Assembly (NCBI RefSeq): GCF_000821305.1
Contig: NZ_CCXK01000013.1
Span: 339,465 to 403,464 of the forward strand
DNA length: 64,000 nt
Source of the DNA: Clostridium culturomicium
Lineage (GTDB): Bacteria > Bacillota > Clostridia > Clostridiales > Clostridiaceae
Direction: 5' to 3'
The notes beneath the pieces were generated by a model that searched no databases, was not told the origin of the DNA, and saw only the letters and a program-made list of their open reading frames with translations. Below are positions 54,313 to 62,484 of the stretch, piece after piece. The number at the start of each line of letters is the position of its first letter. Position 1 is the first letter of the stretch. The position numbers were made by a program, and so were the translations under genes.

Positions 54313-54810
54313 ATGAAGGAATTTATAAGCATTGGACAAATTACTAAGCCTCATGGAGTTAGAGGTGAAGTTAAGGTTTTATCTTTAACAGACAGTTTAG
54401 AAAGATTTAAAGAGCTGGATAAGGTTTTAATAGATGGGAAGGAAGTTGCAATAACTTCAGTTAAGCTTCAAAGTGATAGAGCTATATTAAAACTTGAGGG
54501 TGTGGATACTATGGATCAAGCAGAAGATTATAGAAATAAATACCTTGAAGTGAGAAGAGAAGATGCTATGGAGTTAGAGGAAGGCTGCTACTATATAGCA
54601 GATTTATTAGACTGTGTAGTTTATGATACTGAGGGTGAAGAGCTTGGAAAAGTTTATGATGTTATAGAAACAGGAAGCAACGATGTTTACTGGGTAAAAG
54701 GTCCTGGAAAGAAGGAAGTGCTTATTCCAGCTTTAAAAACTATTGTTGAGGAAGTGGATATAGAAAACAATAAAATTGTTATTAAACCAGTAAAGGTATG
54801 GTCTGAGTAA
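54313..54810 (+). CDS. rimM: Ribosome maturation factor RimM
   Basis: A 165-residue 16S processing factor with an N-terminal RimM domain (IGQITKPHGVRGEVKV) and a C-terminal PRC barrel (DVYWVKGPGKKEVLIPA). AAGGAG precedes ATG 54313. Its stop and the trmD start share one base (TAATG). Confidence 0.96.
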   Translation: MKEFISIGQITKPHGVRGEVKVLSLTDSLERFKELDKVLIDGKEVAITSVKLQSDRAILKLEGVDTMDQAEDYRNKYLEVRREDAMELEEGCYYIADLLDCVVYDTEGEELGKVYDVIETGSNDVYWVKGPGKKEVLIPALKTIVEEVDIENNKIVIKPVKVWSE

Positions 54811-55529
54811 TGAAGATTGATATTTTAACTTTGTTCCCTGAGATGTTTAATATCTTCAATCATAGTATTATCGGCAATGCTATGGAAAAGGGGATTCTAA
54901 GTATAAAAGCTACTAACATAAGAGATTTTACTACTAATAAACATAAAAAGGTGGATGATTATCCTTATGGCGGTGGTGCTGGAATGGTTATGGCTCCACA
55001 ACCAATAGTTGATGCTATACGTCATATTAAAGAAACTAACAAGGGGAAAGTTATATTTTTAGGACCAAGAGGAAAAACCTTAAATCAAGAGCTTTGCAAA
55101 GAGCTGGCGAAGGAGAAAGAGCTTATATTTTTATGTGGACATTATGAAGGTATCGATGAAAGATGCTTTAAACACATTGATATGGAGTTATCTCTTGGAG
55201 ATTTTGTACTTACTGGTGGAGAAATGGCATGCATACCTGCCATAGATAGTATTGCAAGAATGATTCCAGGGGTTTTATCTTGTGATGAAAGTTATGAGGA
55301 GGAATCCTTCTATGATGGACTTTTAGAATACCCTCAATATACAAGGCCTTTTGAGTTTGAGGGGGAGGAAGTTCCTGGAGTGCTTATTTCTGGACATCAT
55401 GAGAATGTAAGAAAGTGGAGAAGACTTCAATCACTTCTTATAACAAAAGACAGAAGAATGGACTTATATAAAAAAATTGAATTAACTAAAGAAGACAAAA
55501 AACTCTTAGAGAAACATTTTAAAAAATAG
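54810..55529 (+). CDS. trmD: tRNA (guanine-37-N1)-methyltransferase TrmD
   Basis: A 239-residue SPOUT methyltransferase with the knot region ILTLFPEMF, GGGAGMVM and LSLGDFVLTGGE. It prevents +1 frameshifting. It is coupled to rimM. Confidence 0.97.
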   Translation: MKIDILTLFPEMFNIFNHSIIGNAMEKGILSIKATNIRDFTTNKHKKVDDYPYGGGAGMVMAPQPIVDAIRHIKETNKGKVIFLGPRGKTLNQELCKELAKEKELIFLCGHYEGIDERCFKHIDMELSLGDFVLTGGEMACIPAIDSIARMIPGVLSCDESYEEESFYDGLLEYPQYTRPFEFEGEEVPGVLISGHHENVRKWRRLQSLLITKDRRMDLYKKIELTKEDKKLLEKHFKK

Positions 55530-55605
55530 ATTTTTAAAAGAAAAATATAAGTGGAAGATTAATGACGAAGTAAAGTTATCATTTGTGTTTTAATAATAAA
55601 TAATG

Positions 55606-55634
55606 TTGCAAAATGAAATTAACTATGTTAAAAT
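55606..55634 (+). promoter_or_regulatory. Promoter of rplS
   Basis: TTGCAA (55606-55611), a 17-bp spacer and TAAAAT (55629-55634) with an extended TGT before it. It shares both elements with the rpmB promoter. Confidence 0.75.
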
Positions 55635-55640
55635 GAGGAT

Positions 55641-55714
55641 TGTGCTAGTACGGGCGGTCCTCTGTCACGGAGTGTGTTAAGAACGTCATATTAAAATTTA
55701 GGAGGGAATGCACA
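55641..55714 (+). promoter_or_regulatory. Structured leader of rplS (L19-leader-like)
   Basis: A GC-richer island in AT-rich DNA. CTCTG/CGGAG forms a hairpin at 55660-55672. TGTGC at the predicted RNA 5' end (55641-55645) is complementary to GCACA at 55710-55714, directly before the start codon. Firmicutes have a known L19 leader motif that is thought to control rplS; this looks like it, by position and structure only. Confidence 0.6.
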
Positions 55715-56059
55715 ATGTTAGATATAATAAGAGCTATAGAAGCAGAACAATTAAGAAATGATTTAGTTGAGTTCCAAGTTGGAGATACAATTAAAGTTCA
55801 CATCAAAATTAAAGAGGGTAACAAAGAGAGAGTTCAGGTTTTCGAAGGAACTGTTCTTAAGAAACAAAACGGTGGAGCTAGAGAGACTTTCACTGTAAGA
55901 AGATTTGCATCAGGTGTTGGCGTTGAGAAGACTTTCCCTATTAACTCTCCAGTTATAGAAAAAGTTGAAGTAGTAAGAAAAGGTAAAGTAAGAAGAGCTA
56001 AACTTTACTACTTAAGAGACAGAGTAGGTAAAGCTGCTAAAGTTAAAGAGAGAATGTAA
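55715..56059 (+). CDS. rplS: Ribosomal protein bL19
   Basis: A 114-residue large-subunit protein near the subunit interface (FQVGDTIKVHIKIKEG, ETFTVRR, LYYLRDRVGKAAKVKE). It has its own promoter and leader although it follows trmD. A strong AGGAGGG precedes the ATG. Confidence 0.97.
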   Translation: MLDIIRAIEAEQLRNDLVEFQVGDTIKVHIKIKEGNKERVQVFEGTVLKKQNGGARETFTVRRFASGVGVEKTFPINSPVIEKVEVVRKGKVRRAKLYYLRDRVGKAAKVKERM

Positions 56060-56060
56060 G

Positions 56061-56090
56061 AAAAATGGGACTGTTTAAGTCCCTTTTTTT
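56061..56090 (+). terminator. Terminator after rplS
   Basis: GGGACT/AGTCCC stem (56067-56072 with 56078-56083) flanked by A/T pairs and seven T. Confidence 0.92.
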
Positions 56091-56149
56091 ATTATAATAA
56101 CATTTAAATATGAGAATATTAGTAAAGAATCATAATTTTTAAGGTGAAC

Positions 56150-56431
56150 TTACTACTTCAAAGTTAATAGCACGAAGCAGGTAGTTCTAATTAAGAATGA
56201 TGGAATGCAGAATTAAGAATGAATGAAGTTTTTCCTTATAGTATTCCAAGAAATACCAATTAAGGTTTTTCAAATAGAAAGTAGAGGAGTTTTTCAAAGG
56301 CAATATACTAAATGATTTTAGGTGTATTAGAGACATTTAAGTAAGGTTTTAAAACTGTAAGATAAAATATAAGAAATTCCAAAGGAATTTCATCCATCAT
56401 TCTACATTATTAATTATTAATTCTAAATTAA
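56150..56431. repeat. Possible degenerate repeat element in the rplS-rbgA gap
   Basis: The 390-bp gap has no gene. Its left part (56189-56227) has AATTAAGAATGATGGAATG and a second AATTAAGAATGA; its right part (56391-56431), read on the other strand, has a similar GAATGATGGATGA word, so the two ends are loosely inverted. A perfect AAATTCC-AAA-GGAATTT hairpin lies at 56374-56390. This could be a decayed miniature element; the ends and any target duplication are not clear. Confidence 0.4.
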
Positions 56432-56449
56432 AATACAGGAGTGAAAAAA

Positions 56450-57313
56450 ATGAGTATAAACTGGTTTCCTGGTCATATGGCCAAAACCCGCAGAGAGATA
56501 AAAGAAAATTTAAAGCTAGTTGATGCTGTTATAGAAATAAGAGATGCTAGAATTGCATACTCAAGCTCTAACCCTAACATAGAAGAAATTTGTAGTGGTA
56601 AACCGAGGCTGATTTTATTTAATAAAAGTGATCTTAGTGATGCTGGAGTTACTAAACAGTGGGTAAAAAGCTTATCTAACGAAAATACAAGAGTTTTATC
56701 TGTTAACTGTATTACAGGAGCAGGTCTTAATAAAATAAAGCCAACTTTAGATGAATTATTAAAAGAAAAACATGATAGAATGAGAGCTAAAGGTGTTGTA
56801 AATATCATAACAAGAGTAATGGTAGTAGGAATACCTAACGTTGGAAAATCTACATTTATAAATAAAATGGCTAAAAACAATATAGCTAAAACAGGGGATA
56901 GACCTGGTGTAACAAAAAATAAACAGTGGATAAAAACAAAAATAGGTATAGAAATGATGGATACTCCAGGGGTTTTATGGCCTAAATTTGAAGATGAAAC
57001 AGTTGGATTAAATTTAGCGTTCACTGGTGCCATTAAAGATGAGATTATGGACATTGAGGAGTTAGCTTTAAAGCTTGTTGAGAGACTTCAAAATACCCAT
57101 AGTGAAAGATTAATTGAAAGATATAAATTAAAGGAATTAGCAGAGAATCCTCTAGAGAATTTAGATGCAATAGCTAAAAAGAGAGGTGCTATAATATCTG
57201 GTGGAAACATAGATTATAATAGAGTTGCAGTAATGCTCTTAGATGAATTTAGAGGGGGTAAATTAGGGCCTATTTCATTAGAGGTACCTGATAAAGAAAA
57301 AAGGAATGAGTAA
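56450..57313 (+). CDS. rbgA: Ribosome biogenesis GTPase RbgA (YlqF)
   Basis: A 287-residue circularly permuted GTPase: NWFPGHMAKTRR at the N-terminus, G4 NKSD before the P-loop GIPNVGKS, then the ANTAR-like RNA-binding C-terminus. It acts in 50S assembly. ATG 56450 has AGGAG 8 nt upstream. It overlaps rnhB by 8 bases. Confidence 0.96.
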   Translation: MSINWFPGHMAKTRREIKENLKLVDAVIEIRDARIAYSSSNPNIEEICSGKPRLILFNKSDLSDAGVTKQWVKSLSNENTRVLSVNCITGAGLNKIKPTLDELLKEKHDRMRAKGVVNIITRVMVVGIPNVGKSTFINKMAKNNIAKTGDRPGVTKNKQWIKTKIGIEMMDTPGVLWPKFEDETVGLNLAFTGAIKDEIMDIEELALKLVERLQNTHSERLIERYKLKELAENPLENLDAIAKKRGAIISGGNIDYNRVAVMLLDEFRGGKLGPISLEVPDKEKRNE

Positions 57314-58127
57314 TATTGAATTTTTAAATGGAATTAGCACTATGAGATTTAATGACATTAAATCAGCAGTAAGAGGTTTTATGGCTTTAAATCCTATAGT
57401 ACACCATGAGAAGGATTATGAGGCAATACACAATATTTTATCTGCTGACCATAGAAAAAATGTTAGAGCATTAGGTGATACAGTGCAAAAAAGTATTACT
57501 AATCACAGGCATGAAATTGAAAGAGTTAAGGCTTTTTATGACTTTGATAAAAGTTTTGGACATAAAGTGGTAGCAGGTGTTGATGAAGTTGGCAGAGGTC
57601 CATTGGCTGGACCTATTGTTGCAGCAGCTGTAATTCTTCCAGAGGATTCTGAGGACTTAATTCTAAGAATAAATGATTCTAAAAAGTTATCTAAGGAACT
57701 TAGAGAAGAACTTAGTGAAATTATTAAGGAAAAGGCAGTAAGTTATTCTATTGCAATGAAAACCAGTGATGAGATTGATGAAAAAGGGATTGGTTTTTGC
57801 AATAATGAGATTTTTAAGGAAGCCATTGATGGGTTATCAATAGTTCCGGATTTAGTTTTATCAGATGGATATACAATAAAAGAATTTGCTTATAGAAATG
57901 AGGCTGTAATTAAAGGTGATACTAAAAGTGCTGCAATAGCTTGTGCATCTATAATTGCGAAGGTGTATCGTGATAATTTGATGGAAAAATTCGGAAAAGT
58001 ATATCCCGAGTATAATTTTGATAAAAATGTGGGATATGGAACCAAAGAACATATCGAAGCAATCTTAAATCATGGCAGCTGTGAAATTCATAGAGAGAGT
58101 TTTTTAAGAAATATATTAGAAAAATAG
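57306..58127 (+). CDS. rnhB: Ribonuclease HII
   Basis: A 273-residue nuclease that removes RNA from RNA-DNA hybrids. The catalytic core GVDEVGRGPLAGP starts near residue 94, after an N-terminal extension of about 90 residues common in Firmicutes. Further acidic residues are in NDSKKL and the DGYTIK region. Confidence 0.95.
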   Translation: MSNIEFLNGISTMRFNDIKSAVRGFMALNPIVHHEKDYEAIHNILSADHRKNVRALGDTVQKSITNHRHEIERVKAFYDFDKSFGHKVVAGVDEVGRGPLAGPIVAAAVILPEDSEDLILRINDSKKLSKELREELSEIIKEKAVSYSIAMKTSDEIDEKGIGFCNNEIFKEAIDGLSIVPDLVLSDGYTIKEFAYRNEAVIKGDTKSAAIACASIIAKVYRDNLMEKFGKVYPEYNFDKNVGYGTKEHIEAILNHGSCEIHRESFLRNILEK

Positions 58128-58133
58128 ATATAT

Positions 58134-58167
58134 AAAAATAGACTATAGTTTTCTATAGTCTATTTTT
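58134..58167. terminator. Bidirectional terminator between rnhB and yraN
   Basis: A perfect 15-bp stem (58134-58148 with 58153-58167) with a TTTT loop, and A5/T6 runs on both sides. Confidence 0.9.
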
Positions 58168-58213
58168 TATATATATGTTAATTTTATATGAATCTTTACG
58201 GAGGTTATAATTG

Positions 58214-58579
58214 TTATGAAAATGCATTTTTTATGTGATTTATTTTGGGAAAATTAGATTTATCGGTGAAGATAACTTCTAAGGCGTCAAATCTACAAAA
58301 GTGTTTGAAGAGTTTATTTTTGCAGATAAAATATTCAGCGGTTTTTATAATTTTTCTTTGTTTAGCACGAGTAATGCTTTCTAAGGGGAAGCCGAATTTG
58401 GTGGTATACCTGGTTTTAACCTCAATAAAGCAAAGATATTTGTCGTGCAAAGCTATAATATCTATTTCACCAAATGTGCATGAAAAATTCTCTTCTATTA
58501 TTAGATATCCATTTTCTACTAGATAATTTTTGCTTAAATCTTCACCGTAATTTCCTACTTCTTTATTTAAAATCTTCAA
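58214..58579 (-). CDS. yraN: UPF0102 nuclease-like protein YraN
   Basis: A 121-residue protein with the endonuclease-like fold: GNYGEDLSKNYL, FGEIDIIA and CFIEVKTR. Its function is not settled. The rnhB-yraN-comM order is widely conserved, though here it is on the opposite strand. Confidence 0.92.
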   Translation of the reverse strand: MKILNKEVGNYGEDLSKNYLVENGYLIIEENFSCTFGEIDIIALHDKYLCFIEVKTRYTTKFGFPLESITRAKQRKIIKTAEYFICKNKLFKHFCRFDALEVIFTDKSNFPKINHIKNAFS

Positions 58580-58729
58580 TGTTAATCTCCTCTACTATAG
58601 AAACAATTTATTAATAGATTGAACAAAATATTTTGATTTTAAACACATAAATTTTATGATTTTGATTATACACAGGGTAATGGTCAATAATACAGCTATG
58701 GAAATGGAAAAAAATGTAGAGGTGATGGA

Positions 58730-59773
58730 ATGTCGATTAAAATTAAGAGCGCAGCTTTTTCAGGTGTTGAAGGAGTATTAATTAATGTAGAGGTTGATAT
58801 AACTTATGGATTGCCAGTTTTTAATATAGTAGGCTTAGGAGATATGGCGGTGAAGGAATCCAAAGAAAGAGTAAGAGCTGCAATTGTTAATTCAGGATTA
58901 GAGTTTCCGGTTGGAAGAATAACTGTAAATTTAGCTCCAGCACACATAAGAAAAGAGGGCTCCCACTATGATTTATCTATAGCGGTGGGGGTGTTAGCTG
59001 CAACCAATCAGCTTTTAATTGAGGAATTAAGTGAATTTATTTTTATTGGTGAAGTATCTTTGAATGGAGAAATTAACAAGATAAATGGTGCATTACCCAT
59101 AATAATAGAAGGTAAAAGACATGGAATTAAAAACTTCATTGTATCTTTTGAAAATAGAAATGAATGTGCTTGTATAAGTGGTGTAAATATATATCCAATG
59201 GGAACCTTATCTGAGGTAATTCATTTTTTAACATATAAAGATGTTAAGCCTTATGAAAGAAGTAAGGCGATAGAGGTATCTCGTGAATATAAATATGATT
59301 TTGCAGATGTCATTGGACAAGAAGCTGCCAAAAGAGCTTTAGAAGTGGCAGTGGCGGGGAATCATAATGTAATTCTTTATGGTGCACCTGGGGCTGGAAA
59401 AACTATGCTGGCAGAAAGAATTATTTCTATCATGCCGAGCTTGAGTGAGAAGGAAGCTCTTGAAGTTACGAAGATATATAGCGTTAGTGGTGAATTAAGA
59501 GAAAATGAAATAATTAAAAATCGACCGTTTAGAAGTCCACATCATACTATTACAAATATTGCTCTTATTGGAGGAGGGAGAATTCCAATTGCGGGAGAGG
59601 TATCTTTGGCTCATGAAGGGGTATTGTTTTTGGATGAAATTTTAGAGTTTAATAAAAAGGCTCTGCAAGTTTTAAGGCAGCCTATGGAAGATAAAAAGGT
59701 TAAGTTGTCTAGGATTAATGGCAGTATAGAGTATCCTGCAAAATTTATGCTCATTGGAGCTATGAATCCTTGA
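58730..59773 (+). pseudogene. comM: comM/yifB AAA+ ATPase, cut by element insertion
   Basis: The intact family is about 505-510 residues; here 347 remain. The N-terminal Lon-protease-like domain, Walker A GAPGAGKT (near residue 218) and Walker B GVLFLDEI are present. The frame stops in TGA exactly where the conserved MNPCPCG should continue: the T and G are host bases, the A belongs to the insert. The C-terminal AAA+ lid and final domain are lost, so the product should be inactive. ComM is a branch-migration helicase in natural transformation. The 3' part should lie beyond the right end of the element, outside the window. Confidence 0.95.
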
Positions 59774-61303
59774 GGGTTCAAGTAGTAACTCAGATGAATT
59801 CAAAATTACCTGGATATCGGGAATCTTATAACCGTCAACAACTTTAGTTGATACTACTATACTCTTAATTAATAACCTTATTATCTTTATTTTATCGTCA
59901 TCAGATAAACTCTCAACTCTATCTCTATATAGTTCTAATTGAGATTTGTTTTTATTAATAACAGATTCTTTATTTTTAATAATGTCAATTTTAGAGTTTA
60001 TTTCTGTCATTATACTTTCATAGCTAGTTATGTCTTTTCTAATATCACTTAATTGCTGTTCTAGTTCTTTTTCATCTATAATGTTTCGTCTAAATAGTTT
60101 TAAAATATTAGACTTCTCTCCTTCAAGCTCAACAAGTTTAATTTTGAAGTTATTTAAATCTTCATTTAAATTTTTAAGCTCTTTTTCATCATCAAGCTCA
60201 ATAGTATAATCATCATAATTTAATAATATCTCTCTACAAATATCCCATATGTATTCTTCAATATCATCAGCAACTAAATTTATATTGTGACAATTAGTGT
60301 TATATATTTTTTTTATTGAACTTTGTTTACTACTACATGAATAGACAGAAGGTGATTTTCTATAAAAAACTCCATAGTAAGTTCTATCACATTCTCCACA
60401 CTTAATTAAAGTTCTAAGTAAAAAAGTCCTATTAGGACTATTTCTATTAGCCATTTTCATGTTTTCTTTTCTGCTCTGAACTGCTTTTTCCCAAACCTCA
60501 ATTGGTACAATTGGTGGAACTTCTCTTTTAATAGTTTCTTTCCTTTTATTAGATCTCTTACCATACTCATGTATTCCCATATACGTAGAATTAGATAACA
60601 TTCTTTGAATGGAACCAGTACTCCATAAACTAGCAACTCCAGTATTTCTTTTTCCAGATTTTCTTGAATTATTAAAACATGGTACTCCTACAGTATTAAG
60701 ATATACAGCTATATCAACTGTATTCATTCCTTCATTAACATACATATCAAACATTTTTCGAACAATAACAGCTTCATCTTCATTTACCTCTAAATAACCA
60801 TCATTGTTCACATAATAACCATATGGAACTATACCGCCCAACCATTTACCTTGTTTAGCAGCTCTAGTTGCACCAAGAAACATTCTATCTAAGATATTAT
60901 TTCTCTCTAATTCAGCCATATTGAGATAGTTAATAAATTGATACCTACCAGTAGGTGTGTTTAGATCAAAAGGTTCCGTATAACTTATAATCTCAACTTC
61001 GAATTTTCTTAATGATTCACTTGCTCGCAAGCCGCTTAATGTATCTCTTCCAAATCTATCTATTCTATATACTAAAATAGCATCAAATAGGCCTTTTTTA
61101 GCATCTTCAATCAATCTTTTACCCGCAGGTCTTTCTTCAAATGCAATGGTACCACTTATACCATCATCAAGATATTCGTTACATATAATCCAATCTTCTT
61201 TCATTTCAGAATAGGCATGTAAAATATCAACTTGGTTATCGATAGTCTCCCTTTTTCGTTGGTCATCAGAAGACACTCTGCAATATAGTGCTATTCTTTT
61301 CAT
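59672..61303 (-). CDS. Large serine recombinase (integrase) with host-encoded C-terminus
   Basis: A 543-residue recombinase. The resolvase domain has the catalytic serine in YCRVSS (Ser11) and YRIDRFGRD. The recombinase domain (about 155-260) and a zinc ribbon (CGEC near 310, then C...C near 330-345) follow, and a coiled coil at about 365-450. It inserts the element into comM. Residues 512-543 are encoded by antisense comM DNA beyond the attachment core, so the protein's tail must differ in the excised circle. Confidence 0.95.
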   Translation of the reverse strand: MKRIALYCRVSSDDQRKRETIDNQVDILHAYSEMKEDWIICNEYLDDGISGTIAFEERPAGKRLIEDAKKGLFDAILVYRIDRFGRDTLSGLRASESLRKFEVEIISYTEPFDLNTPTGRYQFINYLNMAELERNNILDRMFLGATRAAKQGKWLGGIVPYGYYVNNDGYLEVNEDEAVIVRKMFDMYVNEGMNTVDIAVYLNTVGVPCFNNSRKSGKRNTGVASLWSTGSIQRMLSNSTYMGIHEYGKRSNKRKETIKREVPPIVPIEVWEKAVQSRKENMKMANRNSPNRTFLLRTLIKCGECDRTYYGVFYRKSPSVYSCSSKQSSIKKIYNTNCHNINLVADDIEEYIWDICREILLNYDDYTIELDDEKELKNLNEDLNNFKIKLVELEGEKSNILKLFRRNIIDEKELEQQLSDIRKDITSYESIMTEINSKIDIIKNKESVINKNKSQLELYRDRVESLSDDDKIKIIRLLIKSIVVSTKVVDGYKIPDIQVILNSSELLLEPSRIHSSNEHKFCRILYTAINPRQLNLFIFHRLP

Positions 61304-61316
61304 GTTTCTAAATCAC

Positions 61317-61685
61317 CTACTTTTGTCTATTTTTTCTTATAGTATTAATAGCCATATCAACAGCAAATTTAAATTGTTCCTTTTCGGATTGTGTCATTTG
61401 TATATTATCAATTGATATTTCATCATCAGATAAAATAAAATCAATTGCTTCACTTAAATCACTAATTTCATATGAATACTCATTTATGTTAAGTAAATCG
61501 TTTGTAGTAACTTCAAGTGCTATTGCTATTTTCTCTAATGTTTCACTCCTTAATCCTTGTCTTTTTCCAGTTTCTATCTGAGATATAGTTGCTACACCAA
61601 CTTTTGCTTTTCTGCTTAGTTCATTAACTGATAGATTTTTTTCTTCTCTAATATGCTTTATGTTTTCTCCTAAAATTGAAACCAC
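61317..61685 (-). CDS. XRE-family phage repressor
   Basis: A 122-residue protein with an N-terminal helix-turn-helix (IREEKNLSVNELSRKAKVGVA, ISQIETGKR) and a short C-terminal region with no peptidase motif. It is the CI-like repressor by position: leftward, next to the recombinase and divergent from a Cro-like gene. GTG 61685 lies 8 nt after AGGAG; the in-frame GTG at 61694 is directly on that site. Confidence 0.88.
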   Translation of the reverse strand: MVSILGENIKHIREEKNLSVNELSRKAKVGVATISQIETGKRQGLRSETLEKIAIALEVTTNDLLNINEYSYEISDLSEAIDFILSDDEISIDNIQMTQSEKEQFKFAVDMAINTIRKNRQK

Positions 61686-61719
61686 AATATCCACTCCTAA
61701 ATCTTTATTCTATAAAAAT

Positions 61720-61748
61720 ATTATATCACTTCACGAAACGAAATAAAA
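61720..61748 (-). promoter_or_regulatory. Repressor promoter (minus strand)
   Basis: An extended -10 TGATATAAT (-10 hexamer 61725-61720 on the minus strand) with a weak TTTTAT at the -35 distance. The half-sites CGAAACGAAA at 61734-61743 fall between -10 and -35, so the repressor could control its own gene. Confidence 0.5.
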
Positions 61749-61770
61749 CAAAAACATTCCGACAACGAAA
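61731..61770. promoter_or_regulatory. Operator sites on the repressor side
   Basis: TTCCG-ACAA-CGAAA at 61757-61770 fits the TTTCG-N4-CGAAA pattern with one change. TCACG-AAA-CGAAA at 61731-61743 is a poorer site with a 3-base spacer. Both lie upstream of the repressor. Confidence 0.6.
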
Positions 61771-61850
61771 CAAAAAAAGAAAATAATTTATTTTCATAAT
61801 GTGAATAAAATTAAGAAAATTAAAGCAAAATAGAGCATTTACATGCTAAT

Positions 61851-61886
61851 TTGATGTAATGGCAATAAAAGGATATAGACTATAAT
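61851..61886 (+). promoter_or_regulatory. Candidate rightward early promoter
   Basis: TTGATG (61851-61856), a 17-bp spacer and TATAGA (61874-61879). A better -10 word TATAAT at 61881-61886 is too far from that -35 (24 bp). Operators begin 9 bp downstream. Confidence 0.35.
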
Positions 61887-61894
61887 TGATTTTG

Positions 61895-61940
61895 TTTCGG
61901 AAACGAAATAGAATGTAAATATAGAGTTTCGGAAACGGAA
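61895..61940. promoter_or_regulatory. Two operators before the Cro-like gene
   Basis: TTTCG-GAAA-CGAAA at 61895-61908 and TTTCG-GAAA-CGGAA at 61927-61940, centred 32 bp apart (about three helical turns). They lie between the rightward promoter and its first gene, as expected for a CI/Cro switch. Confidence 0.75.
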
Positions 61941-61967
61941 CAAGATATCGAAAGGAGGTACATGCCA

Positions 61968-62189
61968 ATGAAGTTAAAAAAGTACATTAAAGATAAAGGT
62001 TTAACTAATTCCGAAGTATGCAGAAAAGCTGAAATTGGAGAGGCTACTTTAAGTCAATTTTTAAATAATAAAAGAGGAATAAACTTTGAAACAGCGTGCA
62101 AAATCTCTAAAGCTTTAGGAATTAGTACAGATCAATTGAAGAAATTATCGGAGGAGGGGAAAGAAAATGAAGGTAACTGCAACAATTAA
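61968..62189 (+). CDS. Cro-like XRE DNA-binding protein
   Basis: A 73-residue helix-turn-helix protein (LTNSEVCRKAEIGEATLSQF, residues 11-30) with no other domain. It is the first gene of the rightward early transcript, divergent from the repressor. ATG 61968 lies 9 nt after GGAGG; ATG 61962 is only 3 nt away from it. Confidence 0.85.
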   Translation: MKLKKYIKDKGLTNSEVCRKAEIGEATLSQFLNNKRGINFETACKISKALGISTDQLKKLSEEGKENEGNCNN

Positions 62190-62290
62190 AAATGGTAAAA
62201 GGAAAATTTATGTTACTCATACATTTAGCGGAGTTGATAAAAGGAAAGAAGCTGCCGATGTAGTTTTAGGAAATAAGAAAGTTTCATAGT
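62168..62290 (+). CDS. Small basic phage protein (40 residues)
   Basis: Starts MKVTATIKNGKRKIY, rich in Lys. GGAGGGG precedes the ATG by 8 nt. It overlaps the Cro-like gene by 22 bases in another frame. I do not recognise it. Confidence 0.65.
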
Positions 62291-62484
62291 GGACATGTAG
62301 TAAGGCATGAGCCTTATAAAAAATTTTTAAAATTGGAAATTGGACAAACACTGGTCATTATACTTTATGCATATGACTAAAGAAAAATGACTAAATTCTA
62401 AAAAATATTCAAGCGGCTCCTTCAGGAGGGTAATTATTGGAACGGCTCCAGTGAGAGGGTAAAGAAAATTAAGGAGGTGATGAT
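62291..62484 (+). other. 194-bp non-coding stretch with short direct repeats
   Basis: No gene with a ribosome site is seen. Two 20-bp units, CGGCTCC-N4-RRGAGGGTAA (62414-62433 and 62443-62462), start 29 bp apart. The GC-richer words stand out from the AT-rich surroundings and could be a protein-binding or RNA structure. Confidence 0.5.

Noticed and set aside
56473..57054. 193-residue open frame on the minus strand
   Set aside because: It lies wholly inside rbgA, which has all family motifs; no ribosome site.
61962..62189. Excisionase function for the small XRE protein
   Set aside because: It has an ordinary helix-turn-helix and Cro-like position; nothing shows a recombination directionality factor. 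None was recognised in the visible part.
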